Assembly (NCBI GenBank): GCA_016936015.1
Contig: JAFGPV010000176.1
Coordinates: 1 to 41,036 of the forward strand
From: Pirellulales bacterium
GTDB taxonomy: Bacteria > Planctomycetota > Planctomycetia > Pirellulales > Thermoguttaceae
DNA: 41,036 nt
Direction: 5' to 3'
A program made the position numbers and the translations under genes. Positions 32,037 through 41,036 of this stretch are shown here, in pieces. Positions within the stretch are counted from its first letter, which is position 1; the number at the start of each line of letters is the position of its first letter. A model generated the notes under the pieces. It ran no database searches. It saw only the letters and a list, made by a program, of their open reading frames with translations, and was not told the origin of the DNA.

Positions 32037-32543
32037 GCGGGAAATACATAAAAAAAGGCAGAATCAGGGCACAGTATAAGGTGGGGGCATTGTAGTGGAA
32101 TGGCTGTTAGGGTCAATGCCAACTCATGCACTACCCGCCACTTTGCCTCCCCCTGAAAAAGGATCAATCCAAAGATTTGTCCAGCAACCGCTGTCGGCAC
32201 AACTTCGTCGGTCTTGAAGCAGGACGACTTGACGACATCATTTTCTTCCTGACAATAAAAAGCAGAAGATATTACTCATCTGATGTAGATTCGAATCGAG
32301 GTGGAGTAAGATGGACGAGCATTTTCGGGAAAATTGAGGCGGCATTCGTTGATTTTTTCCGGCCGGTACGACGCTTCTCTTCGATGAACGACATTCTGTG
32401 GCGGGCTGAGCGGTGCAAGCCGTCCGAGATAAGGCGACTTTCACAAAGTCGGGATGTACGATCTCCCTTTTCAGGAGCAAATCGGACAACCGACGGATTA
32501 CGGATAATCCTGTTTGATGCCTTTTTCATCGAGGGGGTGGTCT
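32037..32543. other. Gap between lysS and the histidine kinase
   Basis: The two genes are divergent, so both promoters should lie here. I see one short hairpin (CGACTTTCACAAAGTCG at about 32437-32453) and no convincing gene, repeat or riboswitch. Open frames here overlap the kinase start in the wrong frame and look spurious. Confidence 0.5.
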
Positions 32544-34514
32544 ATGGACGACGTTCAAGGTGTCATCGACACGGAACAGGCCAAAACCGTTCTGAGAATG
32601 CTGTTGGAAGAGGAACCCTGCATTGCTTGGGCAACCGACAGCAACCTCCGACTGACTTCCTTATTAGGAGCCCCCCAGACCGTCAGCAGGCTTCCACGCA
32701 ACTTGAAAGTCGGGCGAACGATTTCCGACGCTTTTCAAAAGGCCGCTTCGGACGTTACCGCGGTCGATGCCCACCGACGTGCTCTCTCCGGCAAAGCGAT
32801 CCATCTCGATCTCATTTTGTCGGGAAGAATCTACTGCACCTACATTCGTCCTATCAAGGACGATAACAATCAAATTGTCGGTTGCCTGGGTTTTGCGCAC
32901 GACGTTACCGATGCCTTCCGAACAAAAGGGGAACTCATTGCCGAGCGGAACCTGCTCCAGAACTACCTGGACGTCGCCAATGTTATTTTCGTGGTCCTCA
33001 GCCGGGAAGGGAATATCCTCCTGCTGAATCAAAAAGGCTACGACATCCTCGGGTATGAAAAGGATTCACTGCTCGGAAAAAACTGGTTTACCACCTGCCT
33101 GCCGACGCTGTTTCGCGATCATGTGCGGGACGTGCATGAAAAAATCATGTCGGGCGAACTGGAGCTTTTCGAATACTATGAAAACCCGGTTCAAACGCGC
33201 TCCGGCGACCAGCGCGTCATCGAGTGGCACAACACGTTGCTGACCGACTCGATGGGTCAACGCACCGGCTCGCTGAGCTCCGGAATCGATATCACGGAGC
33301 GCCATCAAGCCGAGGAGGCTTTGCGGAAAATCCATGCGGAAATGGAGCAACGAATCGTCGAACGCACCGCCCAGATTGCCGAGGTGAATCGGCGACTCCA
33401 GAACGAAGTGCAAGAACGGCAACGCGTCGAAATGAAACTCCGGCAAGGTTACGAGGAGTTGGAGAACATCTACAACAGCACGGTCGACGGGATGTTGATC
33501 GCCGACGCCGGAACCAAACGCTTCGTCCGGGCCAATGCGTCGATCATTTCTTTGCTGGGTTACTCCGAGGAAGAATTGCTCTCCCTATCGATTCCCGACA
33601 TTCATCCGGCCGGTGAATTACCGCGCATCGAAGAACATTTCGGGGGACTCGCCAGAGGTCATATAACGACTTTGAGCAACTGTTCCGTCCTGCGGAAAGA
33701 CGGGACCGTTTTCTATGCCGATATCGCCGGCAATAAAATCGACTACCATCAGTCTCTCTGCTGCATCGGTTTCTTTCGGGACGTCACGGAACGCAAGGAG
33801 GCTCATGAAACCTTGCAAAGAAACGAACAGATCCTGAGGCGGTTGTTGGACGCCAGCGATCAAGAGCGGCAACTCGTCGCGTATGAAATCCACGACGGAT
33901 TGGCCCAACAAATTGCCTCTGCCAAAATGTACTTCGACACCTTCAAGGATCTCATCCAGACCGACGTCCATGATCGTCTCAAGACGATGGTTCCGGAACA
34001 GGCCGAAAAAATCTTCGCCGAAGGCGTCCGGCTGCTCGGCGACAGCTTCATCGAAGTGCGGCGCATCATCGGCGAGTTGCGACCTCTAGTCATCGATGAA
34101 GAAGGAGTCCTCGTCGCTATCGAGCATTACGTACGTAATCCGCGGTTCCACGGCGTACTGCAAATTGATTTTCATCACTGCGTGAATTTCGACCGGCTTA
34201 CGCCGCCTCTGGAAAATGCGTTGCTCCGCATCGTCCAAGAGGGGCTGCGCAACGTGCAAAAACATAGCCAAAGCCAAAAAGTGCGCGTCGAACTTGTCCA
34301 AGAGGGAACAACCCTTCGGATGGAAATTCAAGATTGGGGAGTCGGCTTCGACGTCCAGGCCCCCCGAGAAACCGGCTTCGGACTGGAGGGAATCAGACAA
34401 CGGGTACGACTGCTTGGAGGCCTCCTCCAAATCGACAGTGTGCCAGGGTGCGGCACCCGAATCCTCGTCCAATTACCTGTCGAGGAACGGGAAAAGAAGC
34501 AGGAACCACGATAA
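32544..34514 (+). CDS. PAS-domain sensor histidine kinase (HisKA_3 type), orphan
   Basis: A cytoplasmic sensor of 656 residues with no membrane span. Three PAS domains are visible: about 15-125, about 135-265 (NVIFVVLSREGNILLLNQKG, YDILGYEKDSLLGKNWF) and about 310-430 (STVDGMLIADAGTKRFVRAN, FFRDVTERKE), with a coiled coil (MEQRIVERTAQIAEVNRRLQ) before the third. The kinase core is of the NarX/DegS type: phospho-acceptor His in LVAYEIHDGLAQQIASAKMY (about 450), then ATPase motifs IVQEGLRNVQKHSQS, IQDWGVGFD and GFGLEGIRQRVRLLGG. Such kinases normally pair with a LuxR-type regulator; none is adjacent. GAGGGGGTGG lies just before the ATG at 32544. Confidence 0.9.
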   Translation: MDDVQGVIDTEQAKTVLRMLLEEEPCIAWATDSNLRLTSLLGAPQTVSRLPRNLKVGRTISDAFQKAASDVTAVDAHRRALSGKAIHLDLILSGRIYCTYIRPIKDDNNQIVGCLGFAHDVTDAFRTKGELIAERNLLQNYLDVANVIFVVLSREGNILLLNQKGYDILGYEKDSLLGKNWFTTCLPTLFRDHVRDVHEKIMSGELELFEYYENPVQTRSGDQRVIEWHNTLLTDSMGQRTGSLSSGIDITERHQAEEALRKIHAEMEQRIVERTAQIAEVNRRLQNEVQERQRVEMKLRQGYEELENIYNSTVDGMLIADAGTKRFVRANASIISLLGYSEEELLSLSIPDIHPAGELPRIEEHFGGLARGHITTLSNCSVLRKDGTVFYADIAGNKIDYHQSLCCIGFFRDVTERKEAHETLQRNEQILRRLLDASDQERQLVAYEIHDGLAQQIASAKMYFDTFKDLIQTDVHDRLKTMVPEQAEKIFAEGVRLLGDSFIEVRRIIGELRPLVIDEEGVLVAIEHYVRNPRFHGVLQIDFHHCVNFDRLTPPLENALLRIVQEGLRNVQKHSQSQKVRVELVQEGTTLRMEIQDWGVGFDVQAPRETGFGLEGIRQRVRLLGGLLQIDSVPGCGTRILVQLPVEEREKKQEPR

Positions 34515-34587
34515 ATAACGCAAGTCCCCCTGCGCGACTACCAGCCGGATTTGTTACAATAGGCGACTCCGTAAACCGGGAGTTGCC

Positions 34588-35433
34588 ATGAAACCGCTTG
34601 AAACCGTCACTATCGTTGGAGTGGGCTTGATCGGAGGTTCGATCGGCTTGACGCTGCTTCAGCGGCAGTTGGCCCGGCGGGTGGTGGGGGTAGGACGGCG
34701 GCAGGAGAGCCTGCGGGTGGCCCGGCGGGTGGGAGCCGTGACGAATACCACCGTCGAATTGGACAAGGGCGTGGCCGAGGCGGAACTGGTGATCGTCTGT
34801 ACGCCGGTCGGCCGGATCGTCGAGGACGTGCAGAAAGCCGCCAAGCACTGTCCCGAGAACACGCTGATCACCGACGTCGGCAGCACGAAGCAGGCGATCG
34901 TCGCCGCCCTGGACGAGACCCTCCCGCACGGCTGCCGCTTTTTGGGCAGCCATCCGCTGGCCGGCAGCGAACAGACCGGGGCGGCCCACGCCTCGGCCGA
35001 TCTGTTCGAGGGCCGGGTGGCGCTCATCACGCCGACCAAGAACACCCGGGCTGAGGATTTCGATTTCCTCGAATCGTTCTGGGAGGCCCTCGGGTCGGTG
35101 GTGATCCGGCTCTCGCCGGAGGAGCACGATTATGCCCTGGCCGTGACGAGTCACCTACCGCACGCGGTGGCAATGGCGTTGGCCGCGTGCGTCCCCGAAA
35201 AGTATTTCCGCCTAAGCGGCGGCGGGCTGCTGGACACGACCCGGATCGCCTCGAGCGCTCCGGAGTTGTGGGAACAGATTTTCCGTCAGAACCGCGACAA
35301 TGTGCTGACCGCCCTGGAGCAATTCGGGGCGAAGCTCGGCGCCCTGCACGCCGCCGTCCGCGACGGCAACGCCCCGAAAATCCTCGAACTGCTCACCCTG
35401 GCGAAGAAGAACCGCGATGCTTTGGGAAGTTGA
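34588..35433 (+). CDS. tyrA: Prephenate dehydrogenase
   Basis: TyrA oxidatively decarboxylates prephenate (or arogenate) in tyrosine synthesis with NAD(P). The 281-residue protein has the Rossmann start [48 protein letters not shown], the catalytic-His block [20 protein letters not shown], and [13 protein letters not shown] plus [20 protein letters not shown]. No chorismate mutase or ACT domain is fused. GGGAG lies about 6 nt before the ATG. The stop overlaps the purL start by 17 bp, so the two genes are probably one transcript despite unrelated pathways. Confidence 0.94.
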   Translation: MKPLETVTIVGVGLIGGSIGLTLLQRQLARRVVGVGRRQESLRVARRVGAVTNTTVELDKGVAEAELVIVCTPVGRIVEDVQKAAKHCPENTLITDVGSTKQAIVAALDETLPHGCRFLGSHPLAGSEQTGAAHASADLFEGRVALITPTKNTRAEDFDFLESFWEALGSVVIRLSPEEHDYALAVTSHLPHAVAMALAACVPEKYFRLSGGGLLDTTRIASSAPELWEQIFRQNRDNVLTALEQFGAKLGALHAAVRDGNAPKILELLTLAKKNRDALGS

Positions 35434-38410
35434 CATTCATCCGGCGCCCGGTCAGCCCGACCTGGCCGCCCGGCAAGTGGCCGCCGCCGCGGCGGAATTG
35501 GGAATCACGAATAATCTCTCGATCGCCTCCGCCCGGGGGTTTCTGCTCCAGGGGGAACTCGACCATTCGCAGGTGGACCGCTTGGCCGCCGAACTGCTGG
35601 CCGACCTGGTTGTCGAGCGGACGGTGACGGCGCCGGCGGGCGACCCGCGGCTGCTGGAATCAAAAGTAGAAGCGGCATCTTGCCGCATCAGCGAGGGGAA
35701 GCGGCAGGATGCCGCTTCTACGGTAATCCACGTCCTGCCCAAACCCGGCGTCATGGATCCCGTGGCGTCCAGCGCCCAGGCGGCGATCGCCGACTTCGGG
35801 ATGCAGGCCGACGCCGTCCGCACGCTGAAGAAATACTGGATCGAGCCGCTGCCGCAGGAGAATTTCGGGCTGCTGTGTTCGAAGATCCTCGCCAACGACG
35901 CCATCGAGCAGGTGGTGGTCGGGCCGTTGCCGTTTTCACAGTTGGAAGTCGGCGCCCCCTACCAGTTTCGCCTCGTGACGGTCCCGATCCGCGCGATGGA
36001 CGACGCGGCCCTGCTGAAACTCAGCCGCGAAGGCCAGCTCTTCCTCTCGCTCGATGAGATGCAGACCATCCGCGGCCGGTTCCAGCAACTCGGGCGCGAC
36101 CCGACTGACGTCGAGTTGGAGACCCTGGCCCAAACCTGGAGCGAGCATTGCAGCCATAAGACGCTGGCCGGGCGGATCCGCTATCGCGACGAAAACGGCG
36201 AACGACGGTTTGAAAACATGCTCCGGGAGACGATCTTCGCCGCCACGCAAAAAATCCGGGAGGAACTGGGCGAAAACGACTGGTGCGTGAGCGTCTTTTC
36301 CGACAACGCCGGCGTGATCCGCTTCGACGACCAGTACAATGTCGTGTTCAAGGTCGAGACGCACAATCATCCGTCGGCCCTGGAGCCGTACGGCGGGGCC
36401 AATACCGGCATCGGCGGCGTGATCCGCGACCCGCTGGGCACCGGCATGGGGGCCAAGCCGATCTGCAATACCGACGTCTTCTGCTTTGCTCCGCCCGAGA
36501 CGCCCCCCGAAAGCCTGCCGCCCGGCGTGCTGCATCCCAAGCGGGTGATGAAGGGCGTGGTGGCCGGCGTCCGCGACTACGGCAACCGGATGGGCATTCC
36601 CACGATCAACGGGGCGCTCTATTTCGATCCCCGGTACCTCGGCAATCCGCTGGTCTATTGCGGCAACGTCGGGCTGATCCCCCGCGACAAATCGTTCAAG
36701 CACCCGCAGCCCGGCGACTACGTCGTGGCCCTGGGCGGGCGGACCGGCCGGGACGGCATCCACGGGGCCACCTTCAGTTCCGCCGAACTCACGAGCCAGA
36801 GCGAAACCCTCTCCGGCGGCGCGGTGCAGATCGGCAACGCCATTACCGAAAAAATGCTGCTGGACGTGCTGCTTACCGCCCGGGACCGGGGACTGTACAA
36901 CGCCGTGACCGACTGCGGGGCCGGCGGGTTCTCGAGCGCCGTGGGCGAGATGGGCGAAAAGATCGGGGCCGAGGTCTGGCTCGACCGCGTCCCCCTGAAA
37001 TACGAAGGGCTTTCCTATACCGAAATCTGGATCTCCGAGGCCCAGGAGCGGATGACCCTCTCCGTACCGCCGGAAAAGTGGCCTGAACTGTCGGCCCTGG
37101 CCGCCTCGGAAGGCGTGGAAGCCACGGTCATCGGCCAGTTCGTCCCCACCGGCCGGCTGCTGCTGAAGTACAACGACCACCAAGTGGCCGACCTGCCGAT
37201 GGATTTCCTCCACGACGGCCGACCGCCGGTCGTCCGCGAGGCAGTGTATGAGCAGGGTTCAGGGTTCGGGGTTCAGGGGTCAGAGTCCGGCACTCCGCAC
37301 TCCGCATTCAGCATTCCGCATTCAGATTACACTGAAACCCTTTTGAAAATCCTCGGCTCGCTTAACGTGTGCAGCAAGGAATGGGTGATCCGGCAGTACG
37401 ACCACGAGGTGCAGGGCGGCAGCGTCCTGAAACCGCTGGTCGGCATCGCCAACGACGGCCCCGGCGACGCCGCGGTCCTTCGCCCGGTCCTTTCCAGCAG
37501 GCGAGGAATTGTCATTTCCTGCGGCATGAATCCGCGGTACGGCGATTTCGACACCTACTGGATGGCGGCCAGCGCGATCGACGAGGCGGTCCGCAACGCC
37601 GTGGCCGTGGGGGCCGATCCGCGGCGGTTGGCCCTGCTCGATAATTTCTGCTGGGGCACGACCGACCGGCCCGAGACGCTCGGCTCGCTGGTCCGCGCCG
37701 CCTTGGCCTGCCACGACGTGGCGGTCGCCTGGGGCACGCCGTTTATCAGCGGCAAGGACAGTCTCAATAATGAATTCAGGCCGCAGGGAGCCGATCAGCC
37801 CATTTCCATTCCGCCGTCCTTGCTCATCAGCGCCCTCGGCCAGATCGACGACGTCTCCCATTGCATCTCGATGGATTTCAAGCAACCCGGCAACCTGATC
37901 TATCTCGTCGGCCAGACGCACAACGAACTCGGCGGCTCACACTTCAACCTGGTCGAAAACCTCACCGGCGGCCAAGTGCCGAAAGTCAATTTGCAGCAGG
38001 CAAAGAAGATTTTCATCTCATTACACAAAGCCATCCACGCCGGCCTGGTCCGCTCCTGTCACGACCTGAGCGAAGGCGGCCTCGCCGTCGCCACCGCCGA
38101 GATGGCCTTCGCCGGGGGTTATGGAGCCAAAATCGATTTACGCCAACTCTCCCCTCTCCCTTCGGGAGAGGGTCAGGGTGAGGGCTGTAATGATGTTTTC
38201 CTCCTCTTCAGCGAATCGAACACCCGTTTCCTCTGCGAAGTCACTCCAGAGAACGCCGCCGCCTTCGAAGCCGCTTTCGCCGGCCTGCCGCTGGCCCGCA
38301 TCGGTGAAATCACCGAAGATTCCCTCCTACAAATTGCCGCCGAAAGCCCGTTGATCCACGCCGACCTTGCCGGAATGAAAGAAGCGTGGCAAAAACCGTT
38401 GCGATGGTAA
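35417..38410 (+). CDS. purL: Phosphoribosylformylglycinamidine synthase, PurS-PurL fusion
   Basis: The enzyme makes FGAM from FGAR with ATP and ammonia in purine synthesis. Residues 1 to about 190 look PurS-like ([39 protein letters not shown]), then comes Pur[77 protein letters not shown], and the second half [15 protein letters not shown] and [20 protein letters not shown]. There is no glutaminase domain, so a separate PurQ is needed. At 997 residues it is longer than expected because three dispersed DNA repeats are translated in frame (35666-35721, 37254-37325, 38151-38184), all at joints between conserved blocks. Confidence 0.93.
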   Translation: MLWEVDIHPAPGQPDLAARQVAAAAAELGITNNLSIASARGFLLQGELDHSQVDRLAAELLADLVVERTVTAPAGDPRLLESKVEAASCRISEGKRQDAASTVIHVLPKPGVMDPVASSAQAAIADFGMQADAVRTLKKYWIEPLPQENFGLLCSKILANDAIEQVVVGPLPFSQLEVGAPYQFRLVTVPIRAMDDAALLKLSREGQLFLSLDEMQTIRGRFQQLGRDPTDVELETLAQTWSEHCSHKTLAGRIRYRDENGERRFENMLRETIFAATQKIREELGENDWCVSVFSDNAGVIRFDDQYNVVFKVETHNHPSALEPYGGANTGIGGVIRDPLGTGMGAKPICNTDVFCFAPPETPPESLPPGVLHPKRVMKGVVAGVRDYGNRMGIPTINGALYFDPRYLGNPLVYCGNVGLIPRDKSFKHPQPGDYVVALGGRTGRDGIHGATFSSAELTSQSETLSGGAVQIGNAITEKMLLDVLLTARDRGLYNAVTDCGAGGFSSAVGEMGEKIGAEVWLDRVPLKYEGLSYTEIWISEAQERMTLSVPPEKWPELSALAASEGVEATVIGQFVPTGRLLLKYNDHQVADLPMDFLHDGRPPVVREAVYEQGSGFGVQGSESGTPHSAFSIPHSDYTETLLKILGSLNVCSKEWVIRQYDHEVQGGSVLKPLVGIANDGPGDAAVLRPVLSSRRGIVISCGMNPRYGDFDTYWMAASAIDEAVRNAVAVGADPRRLALLDNFCWGTTDRPETLGSLVRAALACHDVAVAWGTPFISGKDSLNNEFRPQGADQPISIPPSLLISALGQIDDVSHCISMDFKQPGNLIYLVGQTHNELGGSHFNLVENLTGGQVPKVNLQQAKKIFISLHKAIHAGLVRSCHDLSEGGLAVATAEMAFAGGYGAKIDLRQLSPLPSGEGQGEGCNDVFLLFSESNTRFLCEVTPENAAAFEAAFAGLPLARIGEITEDSLLQIAAESPLIHADLAGMKEAWQKPLRW
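35666..35721. repeat. GTAGAAGCGGCATC inverted pair inside purL
   Basis: Arms 35666-35686 and 35701-35721 (21 bp) are inverted copies with one mismatch. Translated in frame as part of [21 protein letters not shown] solo arm of the same family is at 6931. Confidence 0.9.
37254..37325. repeat. TTCAGGG / CCGCATTCAGCATT repeat insert inside purL
   Basis: Tandem GGGTTCAGGGTTCGGGGTTC units are followed by CACTCCGCACTCCGCATTCA units. Translated as [20 protein letters not shown]. The first part resembles the GGTCAGGATTCAGGG tract at 5630. Confidence 0.7.
38151..38184. repeat. CTCTCCCTTCGGGAGAGGGTCAGGGTGAGGG repeat inside purL
   Basis: A variant of the element at 7491, 13131 and 29766, with palindrome CCTCTCCCTTCGGGAGAGG and the GGTGAGGG tail. 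In frame it gives [12 protein letters not shown]. Confidence 0.85.
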
Positions 38411-38431
38411 ATTTGAAGAAGAACCTTCGTG

Positions 38432-38983
38432 ATGACCAAAAAGAAAATACATTTTGATAACGTTCTTGTTCCTATCGACGAAATCCAAAAAATGGTTCGT
38501 GTCGTTCGAGGGCAGCGAGTCATGCTCGATTTTGACCTCGCGCGGTTGTATGGTGTATCTACTTCTGCCTTGAATCAAGCAGTGCGGCGGAATTCGGAAC
38601 GCTTTCCAGAAGATTTTTCGCATCAGCTTACATGGCAAGAGGTTGCAGATTTGATGTCACAAAATGTGATATCAAAGGGCCGACGTGGAGGACATCGCAA
38701 ACCACCTTGGGCATTCACCGAACACGGCGTTGCCATGCTTTCCAGCGTGCTTCGTTCTCCCACGGCCGTGAGGGTCAATATCGAGATCATGCGCGTCTTC
38801 GTCCGGCTTCGCCGTTTGATGGCCACGCCCGGCGAACTGGTCGAGCAACTGACCTGCCTGGCCGAAACCGTTCAACTACACGATGATCAAATCAAAGCCA
38901 TCGCCCACATCCTCGATAAGCTGATGGAGCGGCCCGTGGAACCGAAGCGTCGAATCGGTTTCCATGTTCGGGAAGGAGCGTGA
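38432..38983 (+). CDS. ORF6N-domain protein
   Basis: This 183-residue protein matches the ORF6N (KilA-N-like) family: VVRGQRVMLDFDLARLYGVS followed by TSALNQAVRRNSERFPEDFS, RKPPWAFTEHGVAMLSSVLR and SPTAVRVNIEIMRVFVRLRR. The family was first seen in phages and mobile elements as DNA-binding (antirepressor-like) proteins and is widespread as solo chromosomal genes in bacteria. A C-terminal helix (ETVQLHDDQIKAIAHILDKL) may dimerise it. It lies 21 bp after purL with no phage genes around, so it is a probable remnant or a captured regulator. G+C in its first half is lower than in the neighbours. ATG 38432 or GTG 38429 may be the start. Confidence 0.85.
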   Translation: MTKKKIHFDNVLVPIDEIQKMVRVVRGQRVMLDFDLARLYGVSTSALNQAVRRNSERFPEDFSHQLTWQEVADLMSQNVISKGRRGGHRKPPWAFTEHGVAMLSSVLRSPTAVRVNIEIMRVFVRLRRLMATPGELVEQLTCLAETVQLHDDQIKAIAHILDKLMERPVEPKRRIGFHVREGA

Positions 38984-38988
38984 TTGCC

Positions 38989-40450
38989 ATGAAAGAAGTA
39001 TTGACGCTTGCCCTGTTTGCAACCGCCGTCGGCGCCGCGAGTGCGGCCGTCGAGGATCAGTTCACGCCGCTGCCGCCCCATGCCGTCCGGCTCGGCGGCT
39101 GGTTCGAGGAGGTCGTCACCAACTCCCTCGAGCATTGGAATAAGGGCGTCGTGCCCTACGCCGCTTTCGTGCAGATGTTCCGGACGGGTCGGGGGAGTTC
39201 CGCGCATGGAGAAATGTGGGGCAAGGCCGTGCGCTCGGGGGCCATGTTCTATCGGTACCGGCAGGATCCCGAATTGAAGCGCATCCTGCAGCAGACCGTC
39301 GCCGACCTGTTGACGACCAGGCGGGAGAACGGCAGCATCAGTTGCACCGAGATCGCCAACCAGCCCGACAGCCTCGGCGGAGACCTCTGGGAACGCAAGT
39401 ACGTGTTGCTCGGCCTGGAGGCGTATTACCGCTTCGTGGAAAAAGATCCCGCGGTTCTCCAGGCGATGATCGACGAGGCCGATAGCACAATCGCCCAGAT
39501 TGGCCCCCCGCCGAAAACCCGGATCGTCGATCAGGGGTGGAGCCCGAACCACATCGAATCGAGCACGATTCTCGAGCCGATGGTGCGCCTGTACAACATG
39601 ACGGGACATCGGCGCTATCTCGACTTCGCCAAGTACATTGTCGAAGAAGAAGGGGGCGCCAAGGGCTACAACGTCATCCAGGAGGCCCTCGACGGCAAAG
39701 ATCCGGAGCAGATCGGCGGACCGTATCCGAAGGCTTACGAGATGATGTCGTTGTTCGAAGGTCTGGTCGAATACTACCGCGTGACCGGCGATCCGCGCTG
39801 GAAGCAGGCGGTCCTGAACCTCTATCAGAAGATCCGGAAACTGGAGATCACGATCGTCGGCAACGGCGACGCCGACCTCCCGCCCCGTCCGCCTGGAAAT
39901 CGCCACGGATTATCCGCGATCGGGCGACATCGTGGTGACGGTTTCGCCGCAGGTGAAAGAGCGGTTCTCCGTCAGGCTCCGCATCCCGGCCTGGAGCGCC
40001 GCAACCACCTTAAAGGTTAACGGTAAGTCGATTCCCACGGTCCCGGGAACCTATGCCGCGGTCGATCGCACGTGGTCGCCCGGCGATCGGATGGAATTGT
40101 CGCTCGACATGCGATGCCGGCTGATCGAGTCGCCTCGCGGCACCAATCGGGCCGGCGACAACCGTCAGGCGCTGGTGCGCGGCCCCGTGGTGCTGGCCCG
40201 CGATGAAAACATTGATCCCGATTATGACCAACCTGTCGCCGTCAAAGCCCAGGACGGCTACGTGGACGTCGCCCTGGTCCCCCCCACGCTGCCGACGACC
40301 CGAATGCAGTTTCGCGTTCCGACGGACGGCGGATTCATCTCGATGGTGGACTTTGCTTCGGTGAACAACTGGGACGGAAAAACGCACGTCTGCACCTGGT
40401 TGCCAAAGCCCGAAAAAGAGTCTGAAAAAAACATTCGGGAACAGCACTGA
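38989..40450 (+). pseudogene. Broken GH127-like beta-L-arabinofuranosidase (DUF1680)
   Basis: A signal peptide (MKEVLTLALFATAVGAASA) is followed by an alpha-barrel start like GH127 enzymes (HAVRLGGWFEEVVTNSLEHW, LGGDLWERKYVLLGLEAYYR, ILEPMVRLYNMTGHRRYLDF). After KIRKLEITIVGNGDAD the frame fails; the C-terminal beta domain continues one frame over (VRLEIATDYPRSGDIVVTVS, RFSVRLRIPAWSAATTLKVN, LVRGPVVLARDENID). The break falls at about 39880. In family members a long middle segment with the catalytic Glu and the zinc-binding/nucleophile cysteines lies between these parts; it is absent here. The gene therefore has an internal deletion of probably 150-200 codons plus a frameshift and cannot encode an active enzyme. 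Confidence 0.75.
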
Positions 40451-40475
40451 TTGCAGCTTCCCCTATATTGCTCAA

Positions 40476-41036
40476 TCACGCTTGCTGGGGGCTGAGGGCG
40501 CGCCAGAGGAGCCAGGCCACCACGCCGACGGCAGCGCCGCCGAGGTGGGCCAGGGCGGCGACGTTGCCGACGCCGAGTTGTTGGTGGACGACGAAAAGCA
40601 ATTGGAGCGCGAACCAGAAGATCAGCGCGACGTAGGCGGGGACGTGAATCCAGCGGATGTAGAACCAGAACCAGAACAGAAAGCCCAGCCGCGCCTTAGG
40701 GAAGCGGAGGGCGTAGTAGGTAATCACTCCCGAGATCCCGCCGCTGGCCCCGATGCACGGCACGGTGCTGTGGCGGTTGCCCAGGATGTGGAGCAAATCG
40801 CCCAGCAGGGCGGCGGCGACCAGCAGGGCCAAGTAGGCCCAACGGCCCAGGTCGCTCTCCACGTTGTCGCCGAAGACGAGCAGGAAATACACGTTGCCGA
40901 TCAGATGGAACAGGCCCGCGTGGAGGAAGAAACTGGTCACGAGCGTGATCCCGCCGTGCCGGCCCAACTGGGCGGGAATCATGCCGTACGCTTCGACCGC
41001 CGCGTTCAGGTTCGAGGCCGTCAGGGCGAAAACGGC
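40476..41036 (-). CDS. Rhomboid intramembrane serine protease (5' end outside the window)
   Basis: The frame is open to the window edge (187 codons; the amino terminus is missing). Landmarks: VTSFFLHAGLFHLIGNVYFL (the His and Asn of the oxyanion region), CIGASGGISGVITYYALRFP with the catalytic Ser in GASGG, and AALAHLGGAAVGVVAWLLW with the catalytic His. Several hydrophobic spans are visible. Rhomboids cut single-span membrane proteins within the bilayer; the substrate is unknown. The WFWFYIRWIHVPAYVALIFW segment between the Ser and His is the L5-type region. It converges with the broken GH127-like gene, 25 bp apart. Confidence 0.92.
   Translation of the reverse strand, partial: AVFALTASNLNAAVEAYGMIPAQLGRHGGITLVTSFFLHAGLFHLIGNVYFLLVFGDNVESDLGRWAYLALLVAAALLGDLLHILGNRHSTVPCIGASGGISGVITYYALRFPKARLGFLFWFWFYIRWIHVPAYVALIFWFALQLLFVVHQQLGVGNVAALAHLGGAAVGVVAWLLWRALSPQQA

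Overview
The window looks like a chromosomal segment of a planctomycete, probably of the Pirellulales/Thermogutta type. The grounds are inferential: high G+C, a Tat-exported Gfo/Idh/MocA oxidoreductase, a Cys-rich lipoprotein, a membrane protein with the RFQYSLRTLL amino terminus common in planctomycetes, a PurS-PurL fusion, and housekeeping genes scattered among small exported proteins. No phage module, CRISPR array or rRNA operon is visible.

Layout. 1-91: 3' end of a group II intron (domains V and VI). 0.3-3.4 kb: exported TPR protein, zinc-ribbon mini-protein, tRNA-Pro(TGG), Tat-exported oxidoreductase. 3.7-6.1 kb: parA-parB with a cluster of parS-like sites directly upstream. 6.1-12 kb (all minus strand): two membrane proteins (one frameshifted), a DUF1015 protein, ahcY, an exported S51 peptidase and trpF. 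12.2-16.3 kb (plus): a Wzz-like chain-length protein, an ExeA/GspA-like AAA ATPase and a degenerate CpsD-like P-loop protein. 16.3-22.2 kb (minus): a TadG-like protein with a von Willebrand A domain, mgtE, a class IV aminotransferase and an exported alpha/beta hydrolase. 22.5-24.1 kb (plus): Cys-rich lipoprotein, then pfkA behind a strong hairpin. 24.1-32 kb: GNAT protein, aat (plus, behind a terminator-like leader), DedA, ilvE, lolD-lolC/E, lysS. 32.5-38.4 kb (plus): orphan PAS histidine kinase, tyrA-purL overlapping pair. 38.4-41 kb: ORF6N protein, a broken GH127-like gene, and a rhomboid protease cut by the window edge.

What stands out is the density of dispersed palindromic repeats. At least nine sequence families share one design: two palindromic arms of about 15-29 bp in inverted order with a short spacer, or a single arm. 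They lie between genes, inside coding sequences in frame (three in purL, one each in lolC/E and the Wzz-like gene), and at gene ends so exactly that the repeat supplies the stop codon (dedA, ilvE, lolD and the frameshifted membrane gene). This recalls REP/REPIN elements, but no transposase for them is in the window.

Other points worth checking are the 18-bp phased parS cluster, a hairpin that would bury the pfkA ribosome-binding site, a two-hairpin leader or small RNA before aat, a reduced exopolysaccharide-type trio without glycosyltransferases, and a GH127-like gene that has lost its catalytic middle.
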